DNA from: Botrytis cinerea B05.10
Taxonomy: Eukaryota; Ascomycota; Leotiomycetes; Helotiales; Sclerotiniaceae
Reading direction: 5' to 3'
NCBI RefSeq assembly: GCF_000143535.2
Contig: NC_037327.1
Span: 1 to 64,000, forward strand
Length of the DNA: 64,000 nt
The stretch's first letter is position 1; each line of letters opens with the position of its first letter. The notes below the pieces were generated by a model. The model was not told the DNA's origin and did not search any database. It saw only the letters and a program-made list of their open reading frames with translations. The position numbers and the translations under genes were made by a program. This document shows, in pieces, positions 24,197 to 36,076 of this stretch.

Positions 24197-24690
24197 TGGC
24201 AAATTACTCTCATACCCTTCAAATTTTATTTAATTACTTTTATATCCTAAAATTCAGAAATAATTTATTATTATACCTTTTAAATTCTATAATAGAATCT
24301 ATAATAGATTTTATGATTAAATAAATAGATTCTAATCTTTTGAAACTAAATTCTATATTTGAAAAAAATATAAAAATTATAAATTACTTTATTATAAAAT
24401 CTATTTTATTATTGTTTAATATAGAATTTATATTTTTAGTTATAGAATCTATCCTTTTATTATTTATTATAAAATTTATATTTTTAATTATAGAATTTAT
24501 CTTTTCATTGTATATTATAAAATCTATATTTTTAGAATCTAATTTAAAATAATTAGATTTTATAATTTTAGATTAGATTTTATAATAGATTCTATTATAG
24601 AATTTAAGAGGTATGAGAGTAATTTCTTTTCAAATTTTAGGGTATAAAAGTAATTAAATGATATTTGAGGGGTATGAGAGTAATTTGTCG
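24197..24690. mobile_element. MULE-like MITE, ~115 bp inverted ends, 9 bp target duplication
   Basis: The left end (T)GGCAAATTACTCTCATACCC and the right end are inverted copies. Similarity extends about 115 bases inward through TTTAATTACTTTTAT, CCTAAAATT and AAATTCTATAATAGAATCTA. The element is flanked by TTTATTGTA (24188-24196) and TTTATTATA (24691-24699), a 9-base duplication with one G/A difference. Long inverted ends with 9-base duplications are typical of Mutator-like elements. It lies inside repeat R and has only AT-rich repeats between its ends. Confidence 0.8.
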
Positions 24691-25358
24691 TTTATTATAA
24701 AACTAATTAGATTATTAGAAAGCTTTTAATTGTTTTAATTTAATTATTTCTTTTTCAATCGAATTTTTTTTTCTTTTAAGGTTGTGTATTGAATTGAAAG
24801 AATTTTATAAAATCTATGATTTTATTTGATTGGAACAATTTTACCCTAACATCGGTGTATTATTTATGATCAATCAGAAAAGGTTTTATAAATCTGTAAA
24901 TATAAAAATGACCTACTATATAGATATATGATTATATAATATATCAATACTTTTCTATTTCGTTTGCTTTTACAAATCCATAAATGATTTATCTCTTATT
25001 CCCTTTCCTTTTAAGCTTTCGATTAATATTTTTTATTTATATTATAGTTCTTATACTTGCGCCCTTTCTCTTTCTAGCTTTTACACTTACTCCTCTTCCA
25101 TCTATCTTTTCTAAAACTCTAATATTCATCGATTCTGAAATCTCTAAAACCCTTTAAAACCTCTATTTTCTTTTTTTCTATTAAAAATCAATACTAAACA
25201 GATTTCATTCTATATCGATTCTATTTATTATTAATAAATTAACTATATTATTACTAACAAATTGAATATATTATAAATATAATATATATATAAAAATTTG
25301 TATAGAGATTTATATTGAATTTCTTTTCATCGAAATTATTAACTTTGCTATTACAGGG

Positions 25359-26418
25359 ATGCATTTGTAAGTAGCAGGTAAAGTGATGCCTGAGGCACAT
25401 ATGACTTGGACGTTTTTCGACATAAGAATCTCTCAACTACTTGTCTTGTCTTTTAATTACTCAATCACTCAGTTAATAAATGTCTCGCCTTGTCTCTTTG
25501 TTACTTGTCTCTTCTCGTCCCTTCTCATCTCTTCTCGTCTCTTCTTCACTTGTCTTGTCTCAGTCACTCGTTACTCAATTTCTAAAGGTTACGAGTTTTG
25601 ACTCTCCAAAGATAAATCGACTTTTACTATATATGGGATCTACTTTTACCTACTTAGATAAGCATAAACTACTGGCCAGTACTTACTTATAAAGAAATTA
25701 GGACTCACATATAAGGCTGAGTTATATGTACAGTTTGTATCCAGCCTCCTCTGTAGTGTAGATCGCGCGGCATGGGCCTTCACTGTAGAATTCTCAGTGC
25801 TCGCAATGGTGCGGCCGGATTGAATAAACCAGGAGATGGTTTGGATTGGGTTGCGTTAGGTAGTGACCCGTAATTGTTTGGTTGGATACGGTTGGGTTTT
25901 AGCCGAAGAGTCTCATAAATGATTTGGGTATTGTAAGGTATTATTGGATGGATTTTGGTGAAGGCTCATAAAGTTTCTCATATCAAGCCTCGATTTCAAG
26001 CCTCAATTTCGATTTTTATAAGAATTACCCATGAGTGTTATTGAGCTTTTTCTAGTCAATCAATGGGCTGAGTCATAAGCGACTTGATAGCCCTTTCTGG
26101 ACTAACAATTTGATTTGAATCTTGCAAAAATAAGTATGTTGTTCAAAACCCACACAATGCGAGACAGGTTGTTGTCAGAGACACTTGACTCTGAAAAAAA
26201 AACGATGAGAATGAGAATGAAAAAGGAAAGAAAAGGTTAGAATAGAATAGAAATCCAATCAAAGTAGAATGGAGAAAAAAGAAGAGAAGAGGAAAGAAAA
26301 GAAAAGAAAGGAGTTGTCAGATTAAATAAATAAACTCTTCTTCCCTCCTTTTGACATCATATTATTGATAGATTAATACCTCAATACCTCAGTTCCTCGG
26401 GTTTTCAGTCTCTCCAAG
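25359..26418. other. Intergenic region upstream of the coiled-coil gene
   Basis: About 1 kb of moderately GC-normal DNA. It includes a pyrimidine-rich tract at 25480-25570 (repeated TCTCGTC/TCTTCTC) and a purine-rich tract at 26200-26310 (repeated GAAAAG). The purine tract lies 100-200 bases before the ATG at 26419 and may be part of the promoter. No coding frame is supported. Confidence 0.5.
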
Positions 26419-27457
26419 ATGTCTGGTTTTAACTATGAGGGTAATGGTAGTGGTAGTAAAGTTTTAATTTTCCCCCTCTCTCAACTTTGACAGTGAAGAG
26501 TAGCTAGCTAACAATTTTTACTGATCTGTATAGGGCCATCACCACCTCAAGACCAATATGTACAAGATGTAGTTCTACCGGATCGTTTGATTGATCTCCA
26601 AAACATCATTTCCGATTTAAAAATCAAAGTAAAGTTAAGGGACCATCAAATCAAATACTTGGAACAGCATATCCAGGAACTCGAGGAAGCGAACAAACCC
26701 AAAATTTCCGCTCTCGAAACTGAGAACGCGGTTGCGAAGCGTGAGATCGAGTTGTTAAACGATAGTCTCCGCGATTGCAAGCAAGAAATGAGTAAAGTCT
26801 TGCAAGGTGTATATGAACGCGAATATGGAAGAGGAAAAGTCGACAAGATAATCTTCGTGTTGGAGCATAAATTAAAGAACAAAGATGCAGATTTGGCCAG
26901 AATGGAATCAAAATACTTGAAGCTAGAAATAAAACACCGGGAGCTCGAGGCTATAAAGTTAGAGTTGGTCCATCAATTGAATGAACAGACGAAAGTAAAT
27001 GACGATGCTGAGAAGAAAATCGACAAACTTCAACGACAGTATCAAGAACTCCTAGAAAATGACCTACGAATGAAAGAACTTGACAACATCAAAATACAGA
27101 ACCTCAGCGATGACAGGGGTTACTTCCGACAACAGGTCAATACCAACGATAACATTATTATGACTCTTCGGGATGAGATCAAGACCAATCTTGAAAATAT
27201 TTCTACTCTCGAAAGACGAGAAAGATCGTGGAGAAAATGTGCCGAGGCTTTATTTGAACGTTTGAATATGGAGAAAGATTTATGGATTAAGTTTCCGGTG
27301 AGTATCTATCCTTTCCCTTATACTTTAGAATCGTACTTATAATATTCCAAAGGGTGTCTCAACCGTTTCGAACTGGTGGAATATTCAAAACACGAAAGAT
27401 GTTGAGTCTAATTGGTACAAGTTTCTGGTAGCAAGGGGAATCATTACCCCTGAATAG
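26419..27457 (+). CDS. Coiled-coil protein of unknown function, three exons
   Basis: Exons 26419-26440, 26534-27297 and 27353-27457 give 296 residues. Intron 1 (93 nt, GTAATG..TATAG) has a CTAAC branch site near 26507. Intron 2 (55 nt) is GTGAGT..AAAG. Splicing joins MSGFNYEG to PSPPQDQYVQDVVLPDRLID and, at the end, LWIKFP to GVSTVSNWWNIQNTKDVESN, then WYKFLVARGIITPE and a TAG. Nearly the whole second exon is charged heptad-rich helix (IKYLEQHIQELEEANK, RKELEAIKLEL-like repeats, KIDKLQRQYQELLEN), a long coiled coil without signal peptide or membrane segment. The C-terminal Trp-rich tail is not coiled coil. No catalytic motif was seen. It is intact, with clean splice sites and normal composition, so probably expressed. 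Function unknown. Confidence 0.85.
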
Positions 27458-28008
27458 TACTCTGTACTGCAGGTATTCATAAGTAATAGCTGTGCAAGGG
27501 ACACTTGTGGGGCGGGTTTACTGGAAGATTTCAGGGGGGAAGAGGGTCGAATTGAACAGCAAGGGAATTATTAACAGATACCTGTAAGGGTAGTATTTTT
27601 TATGTACAATCTAGTACTTGAATTTAAGCTTCATTGCCACAGAGCCACAATATGTACCATGCATGCCTGTGCATCGGGCAACAGAAAATAGAGACCTCTG
27701 AGGTTCTCCGCAGCTCGAATGTAGATATATAAAGCATAATTCTAATCATCTACCTTAAATTGATAGCATGTGCTCCTATGAGGTATCAAGTAGACAAGAT
27801 GTACGTGCCGCTAGAAATGCAACTACGGAACTAACATGTACAATACACATGGACTATAAAATGCCTACTCAGGTAAAGAGCAATATATGGAGTAGATTGT
27901 ACCTAACAAGAATAAAATCAACCCCACTTTTTAATCATTTATGCATTGATTGTTATATATCATTTACACATCATCTATCTAAACTACAACTCACAACTGA
28001 GTCAACTC
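27458..28008. other. Intergenic region, no gene seen
   Basis: About 550 bases between the coiled-coil gene and the decayed minus-strand gene. GC-normal, with only short chance frames. It contains the 3' flank of both. Confidence 0.6.
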
Positions 28009-28860
28009 CTAATCTCTAAAGATGACGGCCGTTTCCAATGCTGATATTGCAAAGATATTGTGTTTCTCTCCAACATAAAATGGGCCGAGCTTTCTAAGGA
28101 TTAGCATGTTCTTCTCATCCGGGTCATGAGTGTCCAAGTCTTCCTCCTCCTCTTCATTTTCATTATAATCATTAACATAATCACCATCATCATCATCCCA
28201 TTCGTTCCCTCTTCCTCCTCTTCCTCCTCTTCCTCCTCGTCAAACCACACCTCATTCCTCCCATCATTTATATATTCAACATATCTCATTATACATTCCG
28301 TTAGTTGTTGCGATATATAAATAGAGACTTGATAACCGATGCGAATTGTAAAAACTCTCGAAGTAGGAAAAAGACTGGCATACCTGGACTCATAAACTTT
28401 CCCGCCAGAGCCAAACCATAATTGTTATATCTGAGCCACTCTGCTGAAACTCGATATTCGTGGGTTTATAACGAATTTGAATTCGGCACAGTAGAGGGAA
28501 AGAGAATTGGAAGATACAGCTAGCATTCGAGAGAGAAGTGATTCTTTTTCTTCTTTTTCTTCTTCGACTTGAACAATCTTGCCTCTCACATTAGCTTTGC
28601 CTATATTCTCATTCTCATCGTTTTACTCATCCATCGGTTTTTTGAAAGCTATTATTCTTTTCATCTCATCATTCCTTTTTCGTCCGCTGCTCTATCATAT
28701 ACATATCCCACCCTCCTAGCATTGGGGACGAAAGCATCGACCTTGGCTGTGTACTTCCAACCACCGTCACCAAATTGATATGAAAGTCGTTTTGGGAGTA
28801 TAGAATATATTCGAATGTCGTTATTTTCCTATGATATAAATTTCGTATAATAATGATCTA
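28009..28860 (-). pseudogene. Decayed gene of unknown function with an acidic tail
   Basis: Reading the minus strand, one frame from 28828 to 28664 is open and coding-like (IYSILPKRLSYQFGDGGWKY, VDAFVPNARRVGYVYDRAAD). It continues with seven or more stop codons, mostly TAA/TAG, to THEYRVSAEWLRYNNYGLAL and AGKFMSPG. There a GTATGC donor (28383) and a CTAAC branch site suggest an intron. The next exon reads NDGRNEVWFDEEEE, changes frame inside a GAGGAA microsatellite, and ends ...DTHDPDEKNMLILRKL, GPFYVGEKHNIFAI, SALETAVIFRD and a TAG at 28009. It appears to be a real gene broken by C-to-T nonsense changes and slippage in the Glu tract. No domain recognised, and the 5' end is undefined. Confidence 0.55.
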
Positions 28861-29103
28861 GATTCAAATGCAATGTTGAAAAAAACCGCAAACCATAGTT
28901 GTTACATGTGTTTCATTATTGTATTCATACTTCTTTCTAGATTCAGATTATTCATTATCATTGTTGATCGAAGATGAAAGTTTATCTTTGGATTTGACTC
29001 TAAAGTTGATACATATACAAAGACATATTTCCCCTTTAATAAATAAACTTGCATTATTCAAAGATGTTATTGTATATAGTGTGTAATCGACAATTCTTTC
29101 TTC
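28861..29103. other. Short intergenic or decayed stretch
   Basis: No supported feature. It may contain further decayed sequence of either neighbouring remnant. Confidence 0.4.
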
Positions 29104-29471
29104 TTACAATATTCCTAATAACAATAATGATAATTCACAAGTCATATAATCTACATAAGCATGAAATTTATTGAGAACTGGTTTTCTATTGATATATGGA
29201 TTTGTAAATACGATAGTTTTTGATTTTAATATTTCGAAAGTTAATTCTAAAGCGATTATAAATAAGAAAGGTTTACTAGCGACGGGGGAGCATTTACAAA
29301 TCCTGACTGGTATCTGATATCGGGAACTCGATTCTTTAAAGGACATGTAGGAAAGAGGTCCTGTTAGTGGCGTATCCGAAGCTAATTGTTCCATCAAAGG
29401 TTCCTGAATTTTTGTAAAAGTGGATAATAATAAGATTTCTGTTGCAAACTTACTTTTTACAATCTATCTGA
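29104..29471 (-). pseudogene. Possible coding remnant, family unknown
   Basis: A minus-strand frame is open from a TAG near 29471 down to the stop at 29104, about 120 codons, with an ATG at 29394. Readable segments include SKFATEILLLSTFTKIQEPL, GPLSYMSFKESSSRYQIPVR and NPYINRKPVLNKFHAYVDYM. The residue mix is more protein-like than chance AT-rich frames here. It could be an upstream part of the decayed gene at 28009-28860 or a separate fragment. I do not recognise it. Confidence 0.35.
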
Positions 29472-30405
29472 AAACTCCTATTAACGATTCAATATTATAT
29501 ATTTACTTTCAAGTAAAATTCCTTTAACATTCTTAAGTGCTTTTCCTTTGAACTTGTAAATAATATATAAGAATACTTGATTATAATATTGATTTAAATG
29601 AGGGAACCTCACTCTCCCTAAGTTTTATTATTATTGAATTCAAAGAATTATTTCAATCTATTATAATTATAATCATTATTAATTCATTTACTCTATAAAG
29701 CTATATATATTTATGAATAAAAGCTACCACTTGTGTTAATGAATATAACTCCCTCTATATAATTATATGATTAATATCTCAATATTTTCTAATATTATCA
29801 TAAAAAGAGAGATATGTTTTCTTATCTTTAGGCTTTGAGATAGTAATAGTAATAAAAAAGAGCAGATTATTAATATAGAATAATACAAGTTCTCTAATAT
29901 ATTCTCTTTTCACTTATCCCTTTCAGTGCTTCATAATTTTAAATATAGTTTGAAATATAATATCAATTGATATAAGATATGAGATATAAGGAATAATAAA
30001 AAACAGATATAATTACAATTTGGAAATCTATTCTTCATTTCAATTCACTAACTTACAAACTTCCAGGCTTATCTTATTTGTCTTTTTAATGATTCTTAAG
30101 TTAGATCTATTCACTACATTCGTATATTCAAGAGAAACAAAGAGAAGATAAAGAAGACTACTAGACTACCTTAACACCTAATAGATGCCTAACCTTATTC
30201 TTATCCTTATCGTTCATCTTTATTATCAACTTCAATATCAATCATTTTACTTATATCAGCTATACATAGCATATTTGAGGTGAGCCTCATAGCTTGTTAC
30301 CTTGTATATACATCTAGCTTCTGAGATGTACACTGTCTAAAAAACAAGTAGCTGTTATAGATAATTTATTTATACTATACCCCAAGAGCGCAGGCTACGA
30401 AATTA
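29472..30405. other. AT-rich DNA without genes
   Basis: No open frame or coding remnant was recognised. GC content rises slightly after 30060 toward the inverted repeat at 30409. Confidence 0.6.
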
Positions 30406-30408
30406 GTC

Positions 30409-31925
30409 CACTAGTGAGTGCACGGACTCACGGGACACTCTGTATAACTTCAAAAAACCCAAAATGAGATAATATTATAATTAAATAATTAATAACTATT
30501 ATAATTTCGATTGTATATATTTCTTATTAATATTAATAAGAGTTCTATTATTTCTTATTAATATTAATAAGAGTTCTATTATTTCTTATTAATATTAATA
30601 AGAGTTCTATATTTATAGGATAATTTTATATATATTTTTTGAATTTTTTTTTATATAATCTTATTTTATTTGTTTTATATAATCTTCTTCAATTTATTTA
30701 ATGTTTTCTATTGTTTTTTTAAATTTATTGTTTTAATATATTCTAAGTATCTTTTATTGGATTTAGATTAAGTGAATTAAAAGAGTGAAATAAATTTTCG
30801 ATATTATATATATTTCTAAGTTTTTGAGTAAAGTTATATTTAAGGAATTTATAAGAATTATTATTATTTTTTATTAAAAATTATTTATATATAGAATCTT
30901 TTATTTATAGTTTTTGAATTTTATTTATATAAATAAGAAGTAATTATTGAATATAATATTTTTGTATTATAGTATTATTTTAAGATTTGATTTTTTTGAG
31001 ATGTGATTTTTCATTTTTTTATATAAGGATTTGCTTTTTGTAATTTTCAAAGCTTTTAGTTTTGAAATGTTTTTTAGATTTAGGAGTAGAAATAGGTTTA
31101 TTTGTATATTTCTTTTTGTTATAATAGAATTCAAACTTTTTAGTTTTTTTTATTGAAAACAATTTATATTTTATAATGGATTTTATTACTTTTTAATAAA
31201 AGGTATTTTATTATATTCTTTGATTTATATTGAATCCTAGCTTTTTTTAATATCTCTTTTTTTTTATAAAGATAGAATTTATATATATTTCATTTGTATA
31301 TAAAATATATTTTCAAAATCCTTTTATAATATGATATTTATATATTTTATTAAAAATAATATATTTTTTATAATTTTGATTATTAAAATGTTTTTTTAAA
31401 TAAATAGTTTTGTAATGTTGATTTTGATTTATGAATTTCTTTAAATTTCTTTATAACATATATTGTTTTATTTTTAATTTGAAATAATCAATTATTATTT
31501 TATAAAATTCAATTTATAATTTATTTCGAAAAAATGAAATAAGTATTTTATAAATGTTTTTATTAATTGATATAGATTCTTTTAGATTCTTTAAAAGACT
31601 ATAAATCTTTTTAAAGATTTGCTTTTTTAATATATTTCTTTTTTGAAGTTATTAATGAATTATAAAATTTGATATATTTAATTGAATGAAAATGAAGTGT
31701 AGGATTTCTTTTATATAATATTGATTAAATTTATTAAAAAAATATACTTTTTTTAATGAATTATATTCTTTATATAATTTTTTATTAATAGAAATAATCT
31801 TATATTTAATTGATTATATATTTGATAGCATTTTGGAATTGAATTGATTGTTTATATTTAGGATTGTTTATTTTGAGAGTATTTTCAAAAAACGCGTGTC
31901 CTGTGAGTCCGTGCACTCACTGGTG
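30409..31925. mobile_element. CACTA-like (EnSpm/CMC) non-autonomous element, 3 bp target duplication GTC
   Basis: The left end CACTAGTGAGTGCACGGACT (30409 onward) and the inverted right end (31925 inward, CACCAGTGAGTGCACGGACT) match over 30 bases with two differences, both transitions. The element is flanked on both sides by GTC (30406-30408 and 31926-31928). CACTA-type ends with a 3-base duplication define the class. The 1.46 kb interior is AT-rich, has no ORF, and carries subterminal tandem repeats near the left end, another trait of this class. It is a decayed or deletion-derived copy. Confidence 0.85.
30521..30612. repeat. Three 31 bp tandem units, each with an 18 bp perfect palindrome
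   Basis: Three adjacent units (30521, 30552, 30583) share TTCTTATTAATATTAATAAG followed by AGTTCTATTAT. Each contains the self-complementary CTTATTAATATTAATAAG. They lie about 110 bases inside the left end of the CACTA-like element, where such elements carry transposase-binding repeats. Confidence 0.9.
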
Positions 31926-32011
31926 GTCTTAGCCTTTAATCGCACAACCCTGCAGCCCTACAGCCCTACAGCTCCACCTTATATTTTTACGACACACACT
32001 AGGCCAGAAAG

Positions 32012-32098
32012 TATACAACTCCGAAGCTGAATGCACGCATCACAATATAGTAAATTACAAGAAAACCAACCTGGTTTTCTTAATTTCGGAGTTGTATA
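32012..32098. mobile_element. 87 bp nested inverted repeat, possibly a tiny TA-flanked MITE
   Basis: An outer 14-base perfect inverted repeat (TATACAACTCCGAA at 32012-32025 and its complement at 32085-32098) encloses an inner 9-base one (AAGAAAACC at 32059-32067, complement at 32073-32081) with a 5-base loop. The outer ends begin with TA, as expected of an insertion duplicating TA. It lies just outside the CACTA-like element. It could also be a remnant of a larger element. Confidence 0.6.
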
Positions 32099-35000
32099 AT
32101 TTATAGCCATGCGATTAGACAGGTTACATATTAAATAAAATCAAGTACATAGTACTAATATTTGAAACAAATGAAGTATAATTAATTTAAATAAAACACT
32201 CATATAAACTCTTTTAATAATAATTATTGAATACATTGCTTTGTATAATTGATAATACATCATTATATATTTATATATATTGATAATATTAGGTAAATTA
32301 GAAAGTGAATAAATTCTTGAAACTAATCTAGACAATCTTACTTCGAAATCTCAATAAAAGAGAGAACATTCATATTACTCGAAATTTATATAATATTATA
32401 TGTTCTTATTTATTTTAAATAGTAATTGCCTATTTTATTAATAAAACTATAATCTCAATCAAAACAAAGATTATAACTTTTATATAAACAAAAGCAAATA
32501 TTAGTATAGGCTCAAAGTTTACCTAGTACACTTTCACATTAACAAACTTATTAGAAATAGACAGTAAGATTATACATATTTTATAATATATTACTATATA
32601 GTTAAACCTATATATTCGAAAAGCTTAAAGAAAAAGCTTTATAATAATGTATACATATCATATACATATCATATATATAATTTTCAATATTCTTTTTATA
32701 ATAGAATTCTATTATTAAATCATCTAATCTTTATATATATATATATATATATATTTATAAAGAGTTTTATTAAGTTTTATAATAGTATTAATATTCAAAA
32801 TCATCTATAATATTTATATCTTCAATAACTTTCAATAATCTTATAATATGTTATTATATTTCAATATAAATTTTTTTGAATTCAATTTCCTTTATCTATA
32901 ATGTGATTTATTATCATGTAAACTATATTACTATGTAAGCTATTTTCATTTCAATTTACACTTTTCTTTTTCAATATATATTTTATTAATAATCTATAAT
33001 GAATTCGAATAATCAGAAAGTTTGTTTATTTCTTATTATCGAAGTTATTTCGAAAAATAAAAAATTAAGTATTCGAAAAATCATTAAAATATATAATATT
33101 CTGTATATAATATTATAATATAAAATATTAATATAAATCTTATAATCTTTCAAAGTTAAAAAAAGATATCATTATTGAATATATATTTAATATAAATTCG
33201 AAAGGTTTTTCATTTAAATTCAAAAATGTAGAAGATATAGTAAATTATATTTTCGAATTAAAGAGTATAAAGAATATTGGAAAGTTTTGAATATATTGAT
33301 TTATAAAATATCGAATCGAATTAAAGATATGTTTTAGTTGTATTTATAACTTTTAAAAAGCTTTTTATAAGGATTTTAAATTTATTGAAAAGTAATTTTG
33401 ATTAATTACAAATATATAAATGAAATATAATATTTTGAATAAAGATTTCTATAATTTCAATAAAATAGGTTTTATAATAGGAATTATATATATTGTAATG
33501 ATTGTTATTAATATTGAGAAATATAATAGAAATAAATTAATATAATTAGATAATTGAGAATAAATAATAATAATAATAATATATAGAAATGAAGAGAATA
33601 AAACTATTTCTTTATTTCTAAAAATTCAAAAACAAATTCATCTTTTCAATTAGTATATTAAAACAAATCTTTTTATAAAATAAATTATTGAATTTATATT
33701 TAATAAATAAATAAATTGTAGCACGTAGCGCCACGATAGCGCAGCTTATATAACGGTTTTCTCTATATCCCCTTTTATAATACAACACCGCAATATAAGG
33801 ATCAAATTAATATGATTTAAAACACTCATCACAAAAACTAAATATACATAATATATTCTTTCTTTTTCTTATAATATACACTCTACAAAATTCATATCTG
33901 ATATTGATCGACATTTTAACAATACAAATACCCTTTGTATACCATCGAATATAGATTGATAAAATCGATATCTATAATATTATTATCTTTGTAATATTTT
34001 TTCTTTCTTTTTATATACTTTGTATCTACTAATTATAATAAGGAATACAATTATATTACATCAACTCGAAACTAAACAAATACAACTCTATAATTTATAT
34101 TTCTTTACAATTTTCCATCAATTATATTATATATTTTCCATCAAAACTCATATATCGCTATTATATCACTTTAAACATTACAAAAGCAAACCTATATTCG
34201 AATAAAATACAGTAATTTTATTTGTTTTTAATAATATAATAATATTTATTTAAATAATATTATTCTTTTATAAGAAAGTTTAATTATACAAATAAAACTA
34301 TAATAAAACGATTCGTATATATAAATAACGAAAATGTTATCACGTTCTTTAAATCAAAAGAGATATAATATACAACACTATAATAATACAGCTTATATAA
34401 CAATTATACAATAAAAACTTATAAATAATATAATCTCTCTAAATAATAATAAAACAGCTTTTACAACCTTATTATAATCTGCCCTATATAAATAATAAAA
34501 TAGATTTAGAAAAATTGGAATATTTTTATAAATATATTAAAAATCAAAGAAAGAGTAAATATTGAATATTGATATTAAATAAATATGAAAATCACAAATT
34601 AACAGTTTTTCAAATATATTATAAAAAAATGATATTATATATTTACATTTACTATTATATTCCAATCATTTCATTCAATCATTTAATATTAATTGTTTTA
34701 ACTGTTTAAAATATTCATATAATAATCAAATTGATAAATTTATCAAAGTATATATCAATTATATTTCGAAAATTGAATTCTTTATAGCTTTTAAAATTAT
34801 ATATAAAAAATCAATTACTTTTCAAAATATAAAATTAGAATTCCAAAAAACAACTTTAATTTTATTTAATTTGAAAATTATATTTTTGAAATTAAATATC
34901 CAAATTTACATATCTATTTTTTTGTTTTATAATCTAAATCAATAAATCTTTCAAACCTTTTATAATTTAATAAATTTAATAGTTTTTATTAACTTTATTA

Positions 35001-35729
35001 ATATGATTGATTAATAAACTTAGTTAATCGAACTTGATATGTTTAATTAATTAATTAAATCAATTAAATTGATTGAATTTATAATTAATGCTGATTGATG
35101 TATTTTTATTCTTTTTTATTATTATTTTAGATTTAAATCTAAATCTTTTTTATAAATTATAAAGTTTAGGTATGTTAATTGTTTTATAGAAATGATTATT
35201 GTTTGTTTACATTTTGAGATTTAAATAATATATAATCTTTTTAAATCAATTATATCTCTTTGAATATAATACTAATATATATTGATATATTTTATTTTTG
35301 TTATAAAATTTATTCTCTTACATTTAATTAATTTTATTTATATTGTTATAATATAAAGTAGAAATAAAAAGTTTGTTTTTAGAATGTTTTCCTGAATCTT
35401 TAGTTAGCTTTTTATCTAAATAATTTCTTTTGCTTCTTTGTTGACTAACGTGATTTTAATCTTTATTATATTTTAAAAGATTGATTTCTATTTCATTGAA
35501 AACTATATTATAATACTATTATATCTTATAAAAACTATACTCTGAATAGATTTTATATTAACTACAAATCCTCAAATTGAATTTATATAAATCTAATATT
35601 TATACAAAAATATATCTAATTGATTCAAATAGATTATTCTAATGGAATATATATTAAACAGATATTAAAACAAATGTTTTACAAATACGAAATGCTTTTT
35701 CTTTAATATTTATATAATATGAATAAATT
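32099..35729. other. AT-rich DNA with one small GC-normal patch
   Basis: About 3.6 kb with no supported gene. A patch at 33719-33790 (GTAGCACGTAGCGCCACGAT) keeps some G/C. A motif from it, CAGCTTATATAAC, recurs near 34388, suggesting a decayed repeat. No tRNA or rRNA pattern was seen. Confidence 0.6.
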
Positions 35730-36076
35730 TGTCAGGGTTCTGTAATAGGGAATATATCGGATAGGTTTTCAATAAGGGATAAGGGCCTTAGGCAATTAAG
35801 TGTATTTCAATTCAATCAAAAATTAATTATATATTCTAATCAAATCTAAATATATACTGGATTTTATATAGTTGTTTATTTATATTAATTCCTTTTTATT
35901 AATTAATTCAATAATGTTTCGATTTCTTAATATTGTATTATTGATATTTAATTTTTCAAATCAAATTTGTAATTCTTTTGAATAAGAGTTCTATATTTAT
36001 TTAAATTGTAAATCCTTGGTTTTCGTTTTGGGTTAGTTTGAGTTTGTTTTGGTTTAATAATTATATCCCTATAATA
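35730..36076 (-). repeat. LTR, left copy (3' LTR by the inferred orientation)
   Basis: 347 bases, the same length as the right copy, with almost only transitions between them. The last 20 bases differ at eight positions, all C-to-T or G-to-A. A GC-rich stretch preserved in the right copy (42697-42742) is mostly C-to-T converted here. Confidence 0.9.

Larger units (their letters stand above)
23602..24981 (+). mobile_element. Repeat R, copy A, inserted into a MITE and itself interrupted
   Basis: Begins TACTAGTCGTCGGGGAAAAA and ends near GCTTTTACAAATCCATA. A second copy lies at 62325-63864 with the same start, the same inner order (GTCGGGGAAAAAGAATTTTT, a T-rich stretch, CGATCCTTGCTACACTTGAG, TTTAATnATAATAATAATA, a CTAATTCTC minisatellite) and the same end. 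Without its 494 bp insert this copy is about 0.88 kb. It has no coding capacity and no clear inverted ends, and its class is unknown. The flanking AAATGA direct repeat and the split MITE show it moved or was copied in as a unit. Confidence 0.7.
23390..25358 (-). mobile_element. MITE family A, copy 4, split by a later insertion
   Basis: Bases ~23390-23601 match the reverse complement of one half of the family A element (for example TTTAATGAAATTCTTGAATT, TACTTTATTTATATT, AATAAATTGAAAATGA). Bases 24982-25358 match the other half and end in TTTGCTATTACAGGG, the inverted terminus. The two halves are separated by another repeat (23602-24981). The sequence AAATGA appears on both sides of the interruption, consistent with a target duplication. 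The left terminus of this copy was not located. Confidence 0.7.

Noticed and set aside
24340..24552. 70-codon hydrophobic ORF that could be taken for a small membrane protein
   Set aside because: It lies within a MITE and is made of repeated AT-rich segments; no start context or conservation is visible.
28126..28320. Plus-strand ORF with a Ser run and a hydrophobic start
   Set aside because: It is the complement of the Glu-rich tract of the decayed minus-strand gene, which reads more convincingly.
33719..33790. GC-normal patch that could be a tRNA
   Set aside because: No cloverleaf, T-loop or anticodon arm could be drawn.
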